Positions 10,291-21,185 of a stretch of DNA of 64,000 nucleotides are shown in pieces. The stretch comes from Pedinophyceae sp. YPF-701. Taxonomy: Eukaryota; Chlorophyta; Pedinophyceae. The stretch lies in the NCBI GenBank assembly GCA_916048055.1, contig CAJZHL010000003.1, positions 1,612,001 to 1,676,000 of the forward strand, in the 5' to 3' direction. Every line of letters starts with the position of its first letter. The first letter of the stretch is position 1. A model generated the notes under the pieces. It worked only from the letters and a program-made list of their open reading frames with translations. It made no database searches and had not been told where the DNA came from. Made by a program: the position numbers and the translations under genes.

Positions 10291-13200
10291 TCAGTTCGAC
10301 ACCAGCAACCCCTCGAACAGCGCGGCGACCCAGTCCTCCGACGCCATCGACGCCAGCACCGCCGCCGAGCTCGACTTGACCACCAGCCCCGCCGCCAGCT
10401 CCCCCGTGGCCAGCTCCTGCACCAGCACCTTGGCCAGCACCAGCGCCCCCGACCACGTCCGCGCCGCGTACGACCCGTCGAACCCCGCGCCGGACTGCAG
10501 CCGGGCGCGGTGGATCGCGGTGATCGCGCGCCGCTCGAGCGCCGCCACCGCGTCCTCGCGCGACACGCGCTGCCCCGGGGGTGTCTTCCCTGACGCGTGC
10601 GCCTGGTGCTGCAGCGTCGGCCACAGCGTCAGGAAGCCCTGCGGACCGAGGGGGTGTCCGAGCGGCTGCAGGAACGCAGTGAACGGCACCGTGTAGCCCC
10701 GGCACGGCAGCGGCGTGCCTTGCTTGGCCGGTGCGGCGCTGGCGGCGCTGGGGCCCAGGGCGCCGACGGGCAGCACGAGCGTGGGCTGCACGACCATCGT
10801 GGACGGCTCGTCGGCGACCAGCGTCATCTCGAAGAGCGTCTCTCCGCCCGGCGGGAGCGACTTCGCCGTCCACACCAGCGGCACGGTGCCCCACTGCAGC
10901 GTCCGCCACCCGCCGCGGAGGCCGAGTCGCACCGACACGCCGCCGACCTCGGTCGTCAGCCGCGACTTCAGCTTGATCGTCAGCCGCACCGCCGCGAGAT
11001 CCGGCGCCATCTCGTGCATGCACGACACCACCACGGGGTCCCCGGGGGCCGTCAGCTCCACCACGCGCGCGCCCGTCTCCGCGGCCGCGCCGTACTGCCC
11101 GCCGCGGCACAGCAGCGGCGCGAGCAGCGTGCCGCCGCCCAGCTGCATCAGCCCCGCCAGCGGCGCCACCGCCGACGCGGGAGCCCCGCACAGATCCTGC
11201 GCCAGCGCCAGTCCGAGCCGCTTCGCCGCCCCGGGCGCCCCCGCCACCGCCCGGCTGTGCTCCGCCGCGTCGTGGCTCCACGCCGCCGTCGGCGCCGCCT
11301 CCACGAGCTCCGCGAGCGCCCCGACCGCGTCGTCCTTCCCCGCCGCGCCCCCTGCGCCGCCGCGCCCCCCGACCCCCCCAGCAAGTCCCCCTCCGCGGCC
11401 GACAGCGCGGGCGCCGGCAGCGGCGCCGGCCCGTGCCGCCCCAGCGCCCGCGGGCCCGTCCCTCCGATCAAGTCGCCGAGGTGCCGCCGGTGCGTCATCC
11501 CGATGGCCTGCAGCGTGCGCTGCCGCAGCACGGCCATCGCGGGCGACGCGGCGGCCGTGGACGACAGCGCGGGCGACGCGAGGACGTCGCCGGCGCTGAA
11601 CGCCGCCGCGAGGTCCCCGCACGCCGCCACGATCTCCTCCGAGAACGCGCTGTTCGGGTCCGCCGCGGCCACCTGCGCCACCTGGTACAGCAGGTGGCTC
11701 GCGCCCGGCGACGACGCCGCGAAGGGCGCGCACCGCGCCGTGGCCTCCGAGAGCGCGGCGCGCATCACCTCGACGCGCGCGCCGCCCTCCGTCCCGCCCG
11801 TCACGCCCACCATGCTCGCCGACGCCTCCTCGCGCACGACCTCCATCGTGACCATCGCCAGGCGCAGCATGCACGGCAGCAGCACGTGCGCCGCGTCGTC
11901 CGCCTCGAGCACCGCGCCGTAGTCCTCCACGTCCATCATCGCCTCGTCGTCCGACTCCGGCGCCGCCGTTTCCGCCCCACTCTTGCCCCGCCGCTTCCCG
12001 CCACGTGCCTTCTTCGGGGTCCTGCTGCGCCGGGAGCGCGAGGCACGCTCGCCCCCGCGGCCCAGGCCGAGCAGACGCCGCCGCCGCGCCACCTGCCGCA
12101 GCCCCTCCGGGTTGACCATCTTGCCCAGCCGCGCGGCTTCGATGATGTCCTCCTTGGACAGCAGGTCCGCGCCGCTGTCCGCCGCCATGCCCGCGACCTC
12201 GCTCACGACGCGCGACAGCCGCTGCCAGGTCGCGAGCGACGCGGAGCGCAGCTCGAGGTGGTGCGACAGCAGCCACAGCAGCCGCGGGCGCGCAGCGGGC
12301 GGCATGCGGTCCCACAGGCGCAGCGTCTCCGCCAGGAGGCGGTCGGTGCCGATGCGCACCTGCCGCGCCGCCTCGGCGAGCTGCCGCTGCCTCACTGACA
12401 GTCCCGCCGCGCCTGCCGTCGCCTCCGCGGTCGCGACCGCCTCGCCGAGGCGCGTCGCCACCCACGACACGTGCTGCGAGAGCGCGATCCACGGCTCCGC
12501 GGCGCCGCGGCCGACGTCGTCGGCCCACGCGAGCACGGGGAGCGTCGCGATCAAGAGCCGCGTCGCGACGCCCGCCCAGCGGCACAGCACCACCGCGGCC
12601 TCGCTGTGGAGCCACTCCGCGGCGGCCGCCGCGAGAGGCCCCGTGGCCTCGCCGACGCAGCGCGGAGGGGACAGCGACGCGGCGGGGTGCTGTGAGAGGA
12701 GCTCGAGCGCGAGGCACGCGAGCTCCGCGCGCAGCATCTCGCGCGGAACGTCCGCGCCGACGATCCCGCGTGGCACGCGCGGCTCGCGCTGCTGCGGGCC
12801 GCCCCGCGCGATCGCGGACGCGTCCGCCGCCGCTGGCGCGCCGCCGTTCGCGCTCGCCGGCGCGTCGCCTCCCGCGATCACCGACGCGTCCACCGGCAGC
12901 AGGTCGCCCCCGCCAGTCGGCCCCTCACCCCTCCCCCCGCCGCCTTCCGGCGCGCCCGGCTCGGCGCCCTGCGCGTCCCCCTTCTTCGCGCCCTTCGCCG
13001 GCGACGCCGCTGGCGCCGCGGCCACGGGCGCGGCAGCGTTCTGCGCATTCTGCCACGCCCACACGTTGCGCACGTATCCGCCGGCGCGCGGCGCAGACAG
13101 GATCCCGCGCAGCTCCGGCGCCCCGAAGAGCTTCGAGAGGAGGTTCGTGGGCGGCACGGAGGTGTCCGCGGGGACGTCGGACGCGACGGCGGCGAACAGG

Positions 13201-15177
13201 AGCTCCGAGAGCGCCTGGCAGCGCTCGTTGGGCTCCGCCAGGGACGCGCCGACGGCGAGGATGAGGCGGACCATGGCCTCGTGGGGCGCGCAGTTCTCGA
13301 GGGTGGCGATCTTGTGGATCGCGAGCGCGGGGTGCGCGCAGAGCGCCGCGATGATCGAGGGCTCCGCGAGCGGCGCCGACCGCGACAGATACAGCTGCAG
13401 ACGGCCGCGCGCAGGTGGGAGGGGGGTGTTGAGGTTGCGAGGGGGAGTCTCGCTGACCGACGGACGTTTCCCGTCGGGAAGTGAGCAGCGGAGCAGCGTG
13501 GCGTGGAGGGCGAGCCGCGGCGCGGAGGCGGGCGGGGGGGGGGGGAAGGTTGCTGCGCGCACCCGGAGGAGTGACGAGATTCCGCCGTCGACGTGCGCGA
13601 GCCCCGCCTCGGGCACGAGACCGCCGCGCCGCACGGCGTCCAGGGCGCGCTGCTGCCGCGCCAGGTCGACGATCCCCGGCGTCGGGACGAGGCCCAGGAT
13701 CTCCGCGATGCGCAGCGTGGCCGTCGACGTCAGCTCGGTCACCGCGGGGGACACCGCCGCGCGCCGCAGCCGCCCGAGCGCGTCGAGGCACATCGGGACC
13801 AGCGCCAGGTGGTCTGCGGGGCCACGTCGAGGCCGTGGGCGGACGCGATGAGCGACGGTGCGGATCGCGGTCGACCCGCCCCCCGGCGTGAGTCGAATCG
13901 GCGCGCGGGCAGCGGCGGTAGGTGCACGGCGGGGGAGCTGCTCCGCGAGCGCGGGCGTACCTGTGGCCGAGGGCTGCACCGCGCCGGGGTCGGGCGGCGC
14001 GGCGGGGAGGATTGCCGCGGCGACCGCGAGGGCGGACAGGAAGCCCGCCGCGGTGCCCTGGTGGTCCGGCGCGAGCGCGACGACGCGCGCGAGCACCGCT
14101 GCGAACGCGCCCTGCAGCACGCTGAGAGCGGTGCACGTCGGCGACACGATTGCCTCCCTGCTGGCGTGGCCGTCCGCGGTGACCTCGAACTGCCACTGCG
14201 CGGCGGTGAGCGGGAGGCCGACGGCCTGGAGGGCGCCGGCGGCCTCGTGCGCGGACGGCGAGCTCGCGGCGAGGTGGCGCGCGGCCGCGGAGCGCAGCAC
14301 GAGGGCCAGCCCGGCGAGCGCGTGCTCTGCGGCGACGTCGGCTGGGTCCAGAACGGCGTCGAGGAGGTACTCGAGGAACTGGTCGACGGCGTTCGCGCAC
14401 GGACCGCCCGCGAGCGCGGCGCGCAGGACGTGGCGGTCGACGAGGAGGGCGCCCATGGCCCCGTAGGCCGCGGCGCGCACGGACGGCGCGTGGGAGTCGG
14501 CGCACTGGACGAGACGGCGGTGGAGGCCGTCCTGGGCCAGGGCCGTGGGGAGAGCCGCGGCGGGAAGCGCGCTGATGAGACCTGCGGGCCACGTTGGGTG
14601 CCGCGCCAGGGGTGTTGGTGCGCGCGGCGGACACGTGGTCGCGGACGGGGCGGAAACGTTGCGTGTGAGGCGGGTTCAGTGGATGATGAGTGGGTTGGGC
14701 GCGGCTTCGGGGCACGATCACGCGTCGGGGTGCCGCGGGAGGGCCGCGACGCGATGCGCGCCCAGGCGGGTCCCTTGGCCGCGCGTTCGGTCCCGCGGAG
14801 CACGGAGCGGGGAGATCGGCCTCCCGGAGCGCATGTCCGGCGTGTCAGCGACGCTTCACGCCCGTACGCTGCGCGCCATCCGCGGCGCGCTCGCTGCCCA
14901 GCGTGCCCCGGGCCGCACCTGCCGCCTGCGCCCGCGTCTCGTCGTCGCGGCTCTCCTCGAGGTCCCTCAGTATCGCAGCGAGCAGCTCGTGCCACTCCGA
15001 GGCCGCCACGCCCGTCGCCAGCAGCGCGTCGCACGCGAGCTGCCTCGGGGCGGGGTGCATGCCCGCGTGAATGGCCCGCGACGCCCCTACTGTGAGCCCG
15101 TCGGCCGGCCCCCCGGTCGCAATCGAGTTGATCGCATTCGTGAGCGCATTGTACTGCGCCGCGGGGTTCGGCGGCAT
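10291..15177 (-). CDS. TPLATE: TPLATE-like subunit of the TSET/TPLATE endocytic adaptor complex, with apparent frameshift
   Basis: Exons 15177-14919, 14581-13961, 13813-13563 and 13394-10291. The exon 1/2 join gives RAQAAGLISALPAAALPTAL, aligning with plant TPLATE near its N-terminus (recalled LAALPAFSLPKL). The long last exon holds an alpha-solenoid-like body and the C-terminal appendage-like region: GDPVVVSCMHEMA, VSVRLGLRGG, FLTLWPTL and YAARTWSG, each with a clear plant counterpart. The protein works in clathrin-mediated endocytosis at the plasma membrane. The reading frame shifts by one base inside a G-rich stretch: on the plus strand, C7 at 11373-11379 and C6 at 11365-11370. Adding one base restores a 1411-residue product; without it translation stops at 11148. 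Length exceeds Arabidopsis (about 1176) because of an Ala/Pro/Gly-rich linker near 12830-13030. Confidence 0.88.
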
Positions 15178-15962
15178 CGTGCTGTGTGGCCCGGCCCCCC
15201 CGTTCTGGCCGCGTCAACGCACGCCCGCCCTGCCCCTTCGAGAGCGCTCGCGACCCGAGATCGCCGCGCGGCGTGTGAGGGGCGCCGGTGCGCCGGCGAG
15301 CATGCCCGTCGCGGACCGCCCCGCGCGCCCAACGAGGCCGGCGGCCCCACCGCTGGGGGTACAATTCGGCCACTGACGGACCACGGCATCGAAGCCGCAC
15401 CGCGACGCACGTGGCGGGCGCCTCCCGCCGGCCTGAGCTCTCGGGCCATCATCATCCAGCGCGGGACGAGTCGCACTCCTACACGCGCAGATGTGCGCCA
15501 CACACGCTCGCAGCGTCACACCGACACGGGTACACTGCTTACGAGGTGCGACTCCATGAGTGCGACATCAGCAGGGTACGGAGCCACCGCCAACTCCAGG
15601 GCCATTGCGGCGACAAAACGCCCCGTCGGTGGCGTTTGAGCTACGTCCACGACAATGGTCTTGCAGCCTGTTGTGGCCTCACGACGTTACCGCTGACGGC
15701 CAAGCAGGGCGGTCGCCGGCAGTGACCTATCGCATCGTCCTCGGGGGGGTCGACGGTCGTACGTGCGCTCACATTCGTACGATCGCTCAACGTAACAGAG
15801 ATGTCAGCTGAGACTGATTCTGAGGGAAGGGCGGCGCGTCAGACACGCGCCACGCCAGGAGTGCGAGCGCGAAGGACGCTGGCCCATGTGGTCCGAGTGA
15901 GGGATTATCACATCATGTAGGATTCTTCGAAGCCGCGGTGCAATTCGCAGAACAGATTAAAT
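15178..15962. other. Gap containing a dispersed repeat copy (15178-15962)
   Basis: Promoter side of the TPLATE gene and 3' flank of the LRR gene. It contains repeat copy D1a (see separate entry) and is otherwise without a recognisable gene. Confidence 0.4.
15355..15555 (+). repeat. Dispersed repeat D1, copy a
   Basis: About 200 bases from GGGGGTACAA to GCGACTCC that recur at 19044-19269 in the same orientation. Long shared blocks include ACCACGGCATCGAAG, GGGCCATCATCATCCAGCGC and GGGACGAGTCGCACT. A further block, AACGAGGCC...CCACCGCTGGGGGT, precedes this copy but follows the other. Minus-strand translation of both copies contains PRWMMMARE, so the unit may derive from an old coding element. 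Confidence 0.7.
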
Positions 15963-18056
15963 CTATTCTTCCTCATATTCAAACCACCTGTAATCAAGTT
16001 CTGGAAAGCGCCATGATGCCTCTTCTTCAATATCGTGGCTGTCAACCAGCAGCGCATCGGCCCCACACGACAGCTGCAGCCCCTCAGCACTGCTGCCCTC
16101 GAGACACACCGCCCGCAGCGCAGGCAGGCGCAGGTCAGCCTCCGTCACCTCCAGCTCCTCGCACGACCTGAGGTCCAGCAGCTCCAGCGCTGTCATCCCG
16201 CGCGGGACGCGTCGCAGCGCACTGCCGCACGCGCGGAGGTACACCAGGCGCTCGCGGCACAACAGTGGAAGCCACGCCTGCTGGTCGCCGGAACTCACGT
16301 TCGTGTCGTGGTCCGAGGAGTCGAGACTCTCGCACCCGCTCACGTCGAGCGCCTCAAGCGACCCCATCCCCTCGGGCACCCTCGCCAGCGAGGAGTACGC
16401 AGCAAGCAGCTTCTTCACGCTCCCGCCGCTCGACGCCGGCAGCCACCCCTCCTCGTCCAGCTCCTCGCACTCCCTCACGTCGAGCTCCTCCAGCGACGCC
16501 ATCTTCTCCGGCAGCCTCCACAGCGAGGAGTCACGAGCAAACAGCTTCTTCACGCTCCCGCAGCTCGACGCCGGCAGCCATCCCTCGTCGTCCAGCTTCT
16601 TGCACTCTTCCACGTCGAGCTCCTCCAGCGACGCCATCTCCTCCGGCAGCCTCACCAGCGAGGAGCACGAAGCATTCAGCTTCTTCACGCTCCCGCTGCT
16701 CGACACCGGCAGCCACCCCTCCTCGTCCAGCTGCATGCAATAGCTCACGCTGAGCTCCTCCAGCGACCCCATCTCCTCCGTCACCCTCGCCAGCGAGGAG
16801 CTCTGAGCGTCCAGCTTCTTCACGCTCCCGCAACTTGAGACCGGCAGCCACCCCTCCCCCGCCAGCTGCTCGCACCCGGCCACGCTGAGCTCCTCCAGCG
16901 ACCCCATCCCCTCCGGCACCCTCGCCAGCGACGACCAATCAGCAACCAGCTTCTTCACGCTCCCGCAGCTCGACGCCGGCAGCCATCCCTCGTCGTCCAG
17001 CTTCTTGCACTCTTCCACGTCGAGCTCCTCCAGCGACGCCATCTCCTCCGGCAGCCTCACCAGCGAGGAGCACGAAGCATTCAGCTTCTTCACGCTCCCG
17101 CTGCTCGACACCGGCAGCCACCCCTCCTCGTCCAGCTGCATGCAATAGCTCACGCTGAGCTCCTCCAGCGACCCCATCTCCTCCGTCACCCTCGCCAGCG
17201 AGGAGCTCTGAGCGTCCAGCTTCTTCACGCTCCCGCAACTTGAGACCGGCAGCCACCCCTCCCCCGCCAGCTGCTCGCACCCGGCCACGCTGAGCTCCTC
17301 CAGCGACCCCATCCCCTCCGGCACCCTCGCCAGCGACGACCAATCAGCAACCAGCTTCTTCACGCTCCCGCAGCTCGACGCCGGCAGCCACCCCTCCTCC
17401 GCCAGCTGCTTGCAGCCACGCACGCTGAGCACCTCCAGCGACTTCATACCCTCCGGCAGCCTCCGCAGACCTTCCCCGTCCACCACCAGCTCCTTCAACC
17501 GCGCCGCGACGCTTGCAGGCAGCCAGTCTGCCCCCCACTCCCGATCAATGTCAAAGTCCACGCGACGCGCCCTGACGACCTCCAGCCCCGTCATCGCCTC
17601 CGTGATCACCAGCCGACGCGCGTTTGCCACAGGCCCGTCCCCCTGGCCCGTCTTCCTGGCCTCCAGCCCAGCGATCGCCGCCTCACTGTCGGGGGTCGCA
17701 CCCGCGCGCCGGTACACCACCCACCGCCCGTCGTCGCTCGCCCGCCCCACCAGCGATCTCGCCCCCGCGCACACGCGCCCCTCCATCTTCCCCGCCACCG
17801 CCCTCCCCACCTCCCTTGTGCGTGCAGTCCATATAGCACTGTCGCAGCTCTCCAGAACGCGCGCCATCGTGCCCAACGACGCGGCCGCGAGGGCGACGCG
17901 CGACTTGTCGGGCAGGAGGCGGATGATGTCGACCAGCGGACCGCCGTCCTTCCCGAGCGACAGGTCCATCAGAGGGACCGCAGTCCCATCGTCACCGGCG
18001 CGTGGGCGCTGCGAGGGCCCCGACCCGCCGACGCAGCGGCCGCTTCGCAGCTCCAT
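15963..18056 (-). CDS. LRR protein with F-box-like N-terminus and internal 135-residue duplication
   Basis: Single long frame ending at the TAG 15965-15963. I chose the ATG at 18056 (697 residues); the ATG at 17969 is possible, and frame openness further upstream starts from a GTG. An F-box-like helix (IIRLLPDKSRVALAAASLG) is followed by an array of about 45-residue units, each two LRRs of the form SVKKL..SSLARVPEGMGSLEELSV.GC..L..EGWLP. Three consecutive units are duplicated exactly in tandem. The C-terminus is acidic. The nearest relative in the window is the gene at 45109-47499. LRR arrays usually bind protein ligands, and an F-box would link to ubiquitin ligase, but the F-box call is weak. 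It could be a recognition protein; no function is shown. Confidence 0.72.
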   Translation of the reverse strand: MELRSGRCVGGSGPSQRPRAGDDGTAVPLMDLSLGKDGGPLVDIIRLLPDKSRVALAAASLGTMARVLESCDSAIWTARTREVGRAVAGKMEGRVCAGARSLVGRASDDGRWVVYRRAGATPDSEAAIAGLEARKTGQGDGPVANARRLVITEAMTGLEVVRARRVDFDIDREWGADWLPASVAARLKELVVDGEGLRRLPEGMKSLEVLSVRGCKQLAEEGWLPASSCGSVKKLVADWSSLARVPEGMGSLEELSVAGCEQLAGEGWLPVSSCGSVKKLDAQSSSLARVTEEMGSLEELSVSYCMQLDEEGWLPVSSSGSVKKLNASCSSLVRLPEEMASLEELDVEECKKLDDEGWLPASSCGSVKKLVADWSSLARVPEGMGSLEELSVAGCEQLAGEGWLPVSSCGSVKKLDAQSSSLARVTEEMGSLEELSVSYCMQLDEEGWLPVSSSGSVKKLNASCSSLVRLPEEMASLEELDVEECKKLDDEGWLPASSCGSVKKLFARDSSLWRLPEKMASLEELDVRECEELDEEGWLPASSGGSVKKLLAAYSSLARVPEGMGSLEALDVSGCESLDSSDHDTNVSSGDQQAWLPLLCRERLVYLRACGSALRRVPRGMTALELLDLRSCEELEVTEADLRLPALRAVCLEGSSAEGLQLSCGADALLVDSHDIEEEASWRFPELDYRWFEYEEE
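16542..17351 (-). repeat. Exact tandem duplication, 2 x 405 bases, inside LRR gene
   Basis: Positions 16542-16946 and 16947-17351 appear identical base for base. Each copy encodes three 45-residue LRR units on the minus strand, so the frame is preserved. A third partial copy continues to about 17400. Identity at silent positions implies very recent duplication or gene conversion, or an assembly effect. Confidence 0.85.
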
Positions 18057-19476
18057 CGGATGTAGAGATCGTGCCCGTGATGCCGCGCCGCCGTCGGGTG
18101 TCGTAGATGGGTCCTGCGGGTGCCAATGAGAGAGATTCCAGGAGGTGAGGTAGCGGGAGCTGTGAGGGCTGCGCGGCGCGCGCATGCAGCCGGGCTCGGC
18201 ATGACACCTAGTGCCTGTCATATGGCATCCTGACAATCCAGCAAGGGTCTCCCGCCACGCAGCCTCACGGCCGAGGTCAGAGGTCTCGGTTCCGCGCAAT
18301 TCATGGCAACATCCGCGATTTCGCAACGCTGAAAAGCTTTTCTCATATTCATTCAACCCATCATTGTTGATACAAGGGTCATTTCGCGCACGGAGAAGCG
18401 CTGGCAAGCGAACCGGCAAAGGTCGCGCAGCAAGCGAACCGATAGACGCGATTCTCACCTTCGCGCAAGGCGCAGATCGGTAGCAGAGGCCACGCTTGTG
18501 ACCTTTCGATCAGTTCCTGCAGGAACAGCGTAGCAAGGCTCTCGTGGCCTCCCTGCGACGAGCAGACAAGGCGATGAGAAGCAATGAAGGAAGCCACCGC
18601 TCCCAAATGTAAGCACTGTGATGCAAATGTAAGCCAGTAGAGTTACAGTTGGAGCGCCCACGCTCCCAACATGAGCCCGCAGCTCGGCCACCAAGGCCTG
18701 ACTCCGCAGCGTCATACTGTTGCAAGGTCCCTTCAGCGCCCGAGACGCACGCCGCATGCACCGTGTTGGGCGCTCCATGCGGCCCTCGCGGCGGCCCGCG
18801 AGACAGCATACACCTCCGCCACGGCCGTGCGATCAGCACCAACCACCGCGGGCGCGTTCCGCGAGCACCGCCCCGTCTCTCACCTGCTACAAGCACTTGC
18901 ACGGCCTGCTGTCACGGCGCGATGCCGATGTGCGACCGATCGCGAGCCAGTCACACTGAGCGTGTGCGAGGCGGGCGCACCCACATGATGTCGCCCGGGC
19001 CGGTGAGAGCCGCACACACCCGGTGTGTGAGGTGACCCCTCATGGGGGTACAACCCAGCCAAGAAGACAGACCACGGCATCGAAGACGCACCGCGACGCA
19101 CACGGCAGGCGCCTCCCGCCGGCTCGAGTGGCTCCCGGGCCATCATCATCCAGCGCGGGACGAGTCGCACTTTGAGTGCGTCTAGGTGACTCCTCCACGC
19201 GCAGATGTGCACCACACACACTCGCAGCACCACACTGACGCGGACACACTGTTTGCAGGGTGCGACTCCGCCCCGCGCGCCCAACGAGGCCAGCGACTCC
19301 ACCGCTGGGGGTGTCCGTCAGTCACTGACGTGGGGGGGATGAGCCATCATGACGAACGGAGCGCGGCGTCTTCGAGGCCGTGGCCGGAGATGGCTCTGCG
19401 CATTGCGAATCTCGCTCGCCCAGAATCTCGGACGCCCCGGCTGCGGCGTCGGTGCTCCGGCGCGACGGCGGGAGCC
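18057..19476. other. Gap containing repeat D1 copy b (18057-19476)
   Basis: Upstream of the LRR gene on one side and the SMYD-like gene on the other. Two patches, about 18230-18400 and 18590-18660, are clearly less GC-rich. It contains repeat D1b at 19044-19269 and a short inverted repeat CACACACC/GGTGTGTG near 19012-19029. No gene was recognised. Confidence 0.45.
19044..19269 (+). repeat. Dispersed repeat D1, copy b
   Basis: Second copy of the unit at 15355-15555, same orientation, with about 25 extra bases after GGGACGAGTCGCACT. It is followed by the block CCCAACGAGGCC...CCACCGCTGGGGGT, which in copy a comes before the unit. That arrangement suggests derivation from a longer or tandem parent element. 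Confidence 0.7.
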
Positions 19477-21149
19477 ATGAGCGCGGCCACGGCGAGCTGC
19501 GTCGTCTTCGCGCAGTCGGTGGCGGCGTACGGCGTAGAGGTCGTCGAGGACAGCTCGTCGGAGCGCGGCCGCCGCCTGGTCGCCCAGCGGGGATTCGAGG
19601 CGGGGGACCTGGTGCTGGCCAACGCCCCGTTCAGTCTCGCGCCGTTCTTCGGCGCCGAGCGATGCCACTACTGCCTGGACAAGACGGTCCAGTCAGGCGA
19701 CGCGGTCCGATGCTCGGGTGCGACACACGACCCGGAGCGCGGCCCCGCTCACGCCGCTCCTGCGTTGTGCCGAGGCGCGCGCCCGGCCGCACCGTCGCGG
19801 CACGACGTCACCCCGCAGCGCGCCCGCCCCGCCACATGCAGACTGCGGCATCGTCCCGTACTGCTGCAAGGCCTGCGCCGCCGCGGACGCCGCCGGCCCC
19901 CACGGGGGACCCGAGTGCCGCGCCTTTCGCGCTGACGTCGCCGCGCGGGGGCAGCTCGCGCTCGCCGGGTCCGCGCTGCTCGAGGCCGTGCTCCTCGGCC
20001 GCGTGCTCCGGCTCCTGCCGCCGCTCACAGACCGACAGCGACAACAACTGCAACCGCCCGCCCCGGCGCCGGTGCGGCCCGCGCCGGTGGCGGCCACCGC
20101 GGCGCAGGTGCGCGCCATGCGCGCTCCGCCGGACGCCCCGGCGGCGCCGGACGAGGACGCCGTCGTCGCCGCCGCCCTGCGGTACGCCGGCAAGGCGCCC
20201 GCGCGGGATGCGCAACCGACCAAGCGCGAGCGGCAGGTCGCCGGCGAGGCGCGGGCGCTGCTGCGGGCGTTCCGCGCGAACAACTTCGCCGTCCAGGACG
20301 ACCTCCTGGGGCAGGTGGCGAGCGGCGTCTTCCCCGCCGGCGCCATCCTCAACCACGCGTGCCTGCCCAACGCCGTGGTGACGTACCGCGTGGCCCGGCA
20401 GGACGGCGGCCGGGCGCCGGGGGCGGCGGCGCGCGTGGTGCAGGAGTTCCGCGCCGTGCGGCGGATCGCGCCGGGCGAGGAGATATGTCATTCGTACGTT
20501 GATTTGGCGGGGTTTGCCACGGCGGGGGAGCGGCGCGACGTGCTGCGGGAGCGGTACGGGTTCGCGTGCGACTGCGCGGCGTGCGAGAGCGGGTTCCCCG
20601 CGCGCGAGGGGCACCTGGAAGCGGGCGACGCGCGGAAGGTCGGCATCGCGGACCAGGTAGGTGCCCGACGACGCCGGCGACGACGACGACGACGCGTCCG
20701 GCTCCCTCCCTCGCGCTCGTGAGGGCGTGCGGCGCTGCGCTCTCTCTCGTGCGCAGCTGATGGCCCGCGCGGCGGCGGAGGAGGGACTCGAGGCGGAGGT
20801 GCGTCTGACCGAGGCGGCGCTCAGGGCGTACAGGGCGGCGCTGGGGCCGCGGCACGCGAAGACGGTGACGGCCCTGGACGCGCGGCTGTCGCTCGCGCTG
20901 ATCGCGGGGGACTTTGGCGGCGCGGCGGCGCTGTCGCGCGAGCTCGCGGGCGTGCGGCAGGAGCTGTACGGCGGCCAGCCGCACCCGCGCGCGGCGCTGG
21001 ATCTCCTGACGCTGGGCGAGATCCTGCGCCACGTGGGCGAGCGCGACGAGGCGCGGGAGGTGCTGGCGCGCGCGGCGGACATGCTGGCCGTGACGAACGG
21101 GGCCGAGCACCACCTCACGGCCGGGGCGCGCGCCATGCTCGCCTCGTAG
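19477..21149 (+). CDS. SMYD-type SET/MYND protein lysine methyltransferase
   Basis: Exons 19477-19717, 19842-20656 and 20757-21149, phases 1 and 0, 482 residues. The ATG at 19477 is in the context GCCATGA; an in-frame ATG at 19390 would add 29 basic residues. Order: SET-N half (GRRLVAQRGFEAGDLVLAN), MYND zinc finger built across the first intron (CHYC, CSDC, then YCCKAC and a final H..C), SET-C with NHACLPN (usually NHSCxPN) and GEEICHSYVDL, then a post-SET Cys cluster (FACDCAACESG) and a helical TPR-like C-terminal region. SMYD enzymes transfer methyl groups from S-adenosylmethionine to lysines of histones or other proteins. The Ser to Ala change in NHSC is the only notable deviation. Substrate unknown. 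Confidence 0.87.
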
Positions 21150-21185
21150 CCTGTGACCGACCGTTCACAGCGCGTGGCGGCCGCG

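Noticed and set aside
11365-11392. A tiny intron explaining the TPLATE frame change
   Set aside because: Candidate GT...CAG removals of 22 and 39 bases leave the wrong frame and would be implausibly small.
10597-11922. 441-codon plus-strand frame inside the TPLATE region
   Set aside because: Arg/His-rich shadow; the opposite strand holds the conserved C-terminal TPLATE blocks.
13593-15095. 500-codon plus-strand open frame and other long frames opposite TPLATE exons
   Set aside because: They are antisense shadows caused by very high GC content (few stops). Their translations are Arg/Gly/Ala-rich with no family match, while the minus strand matches TPLATE.
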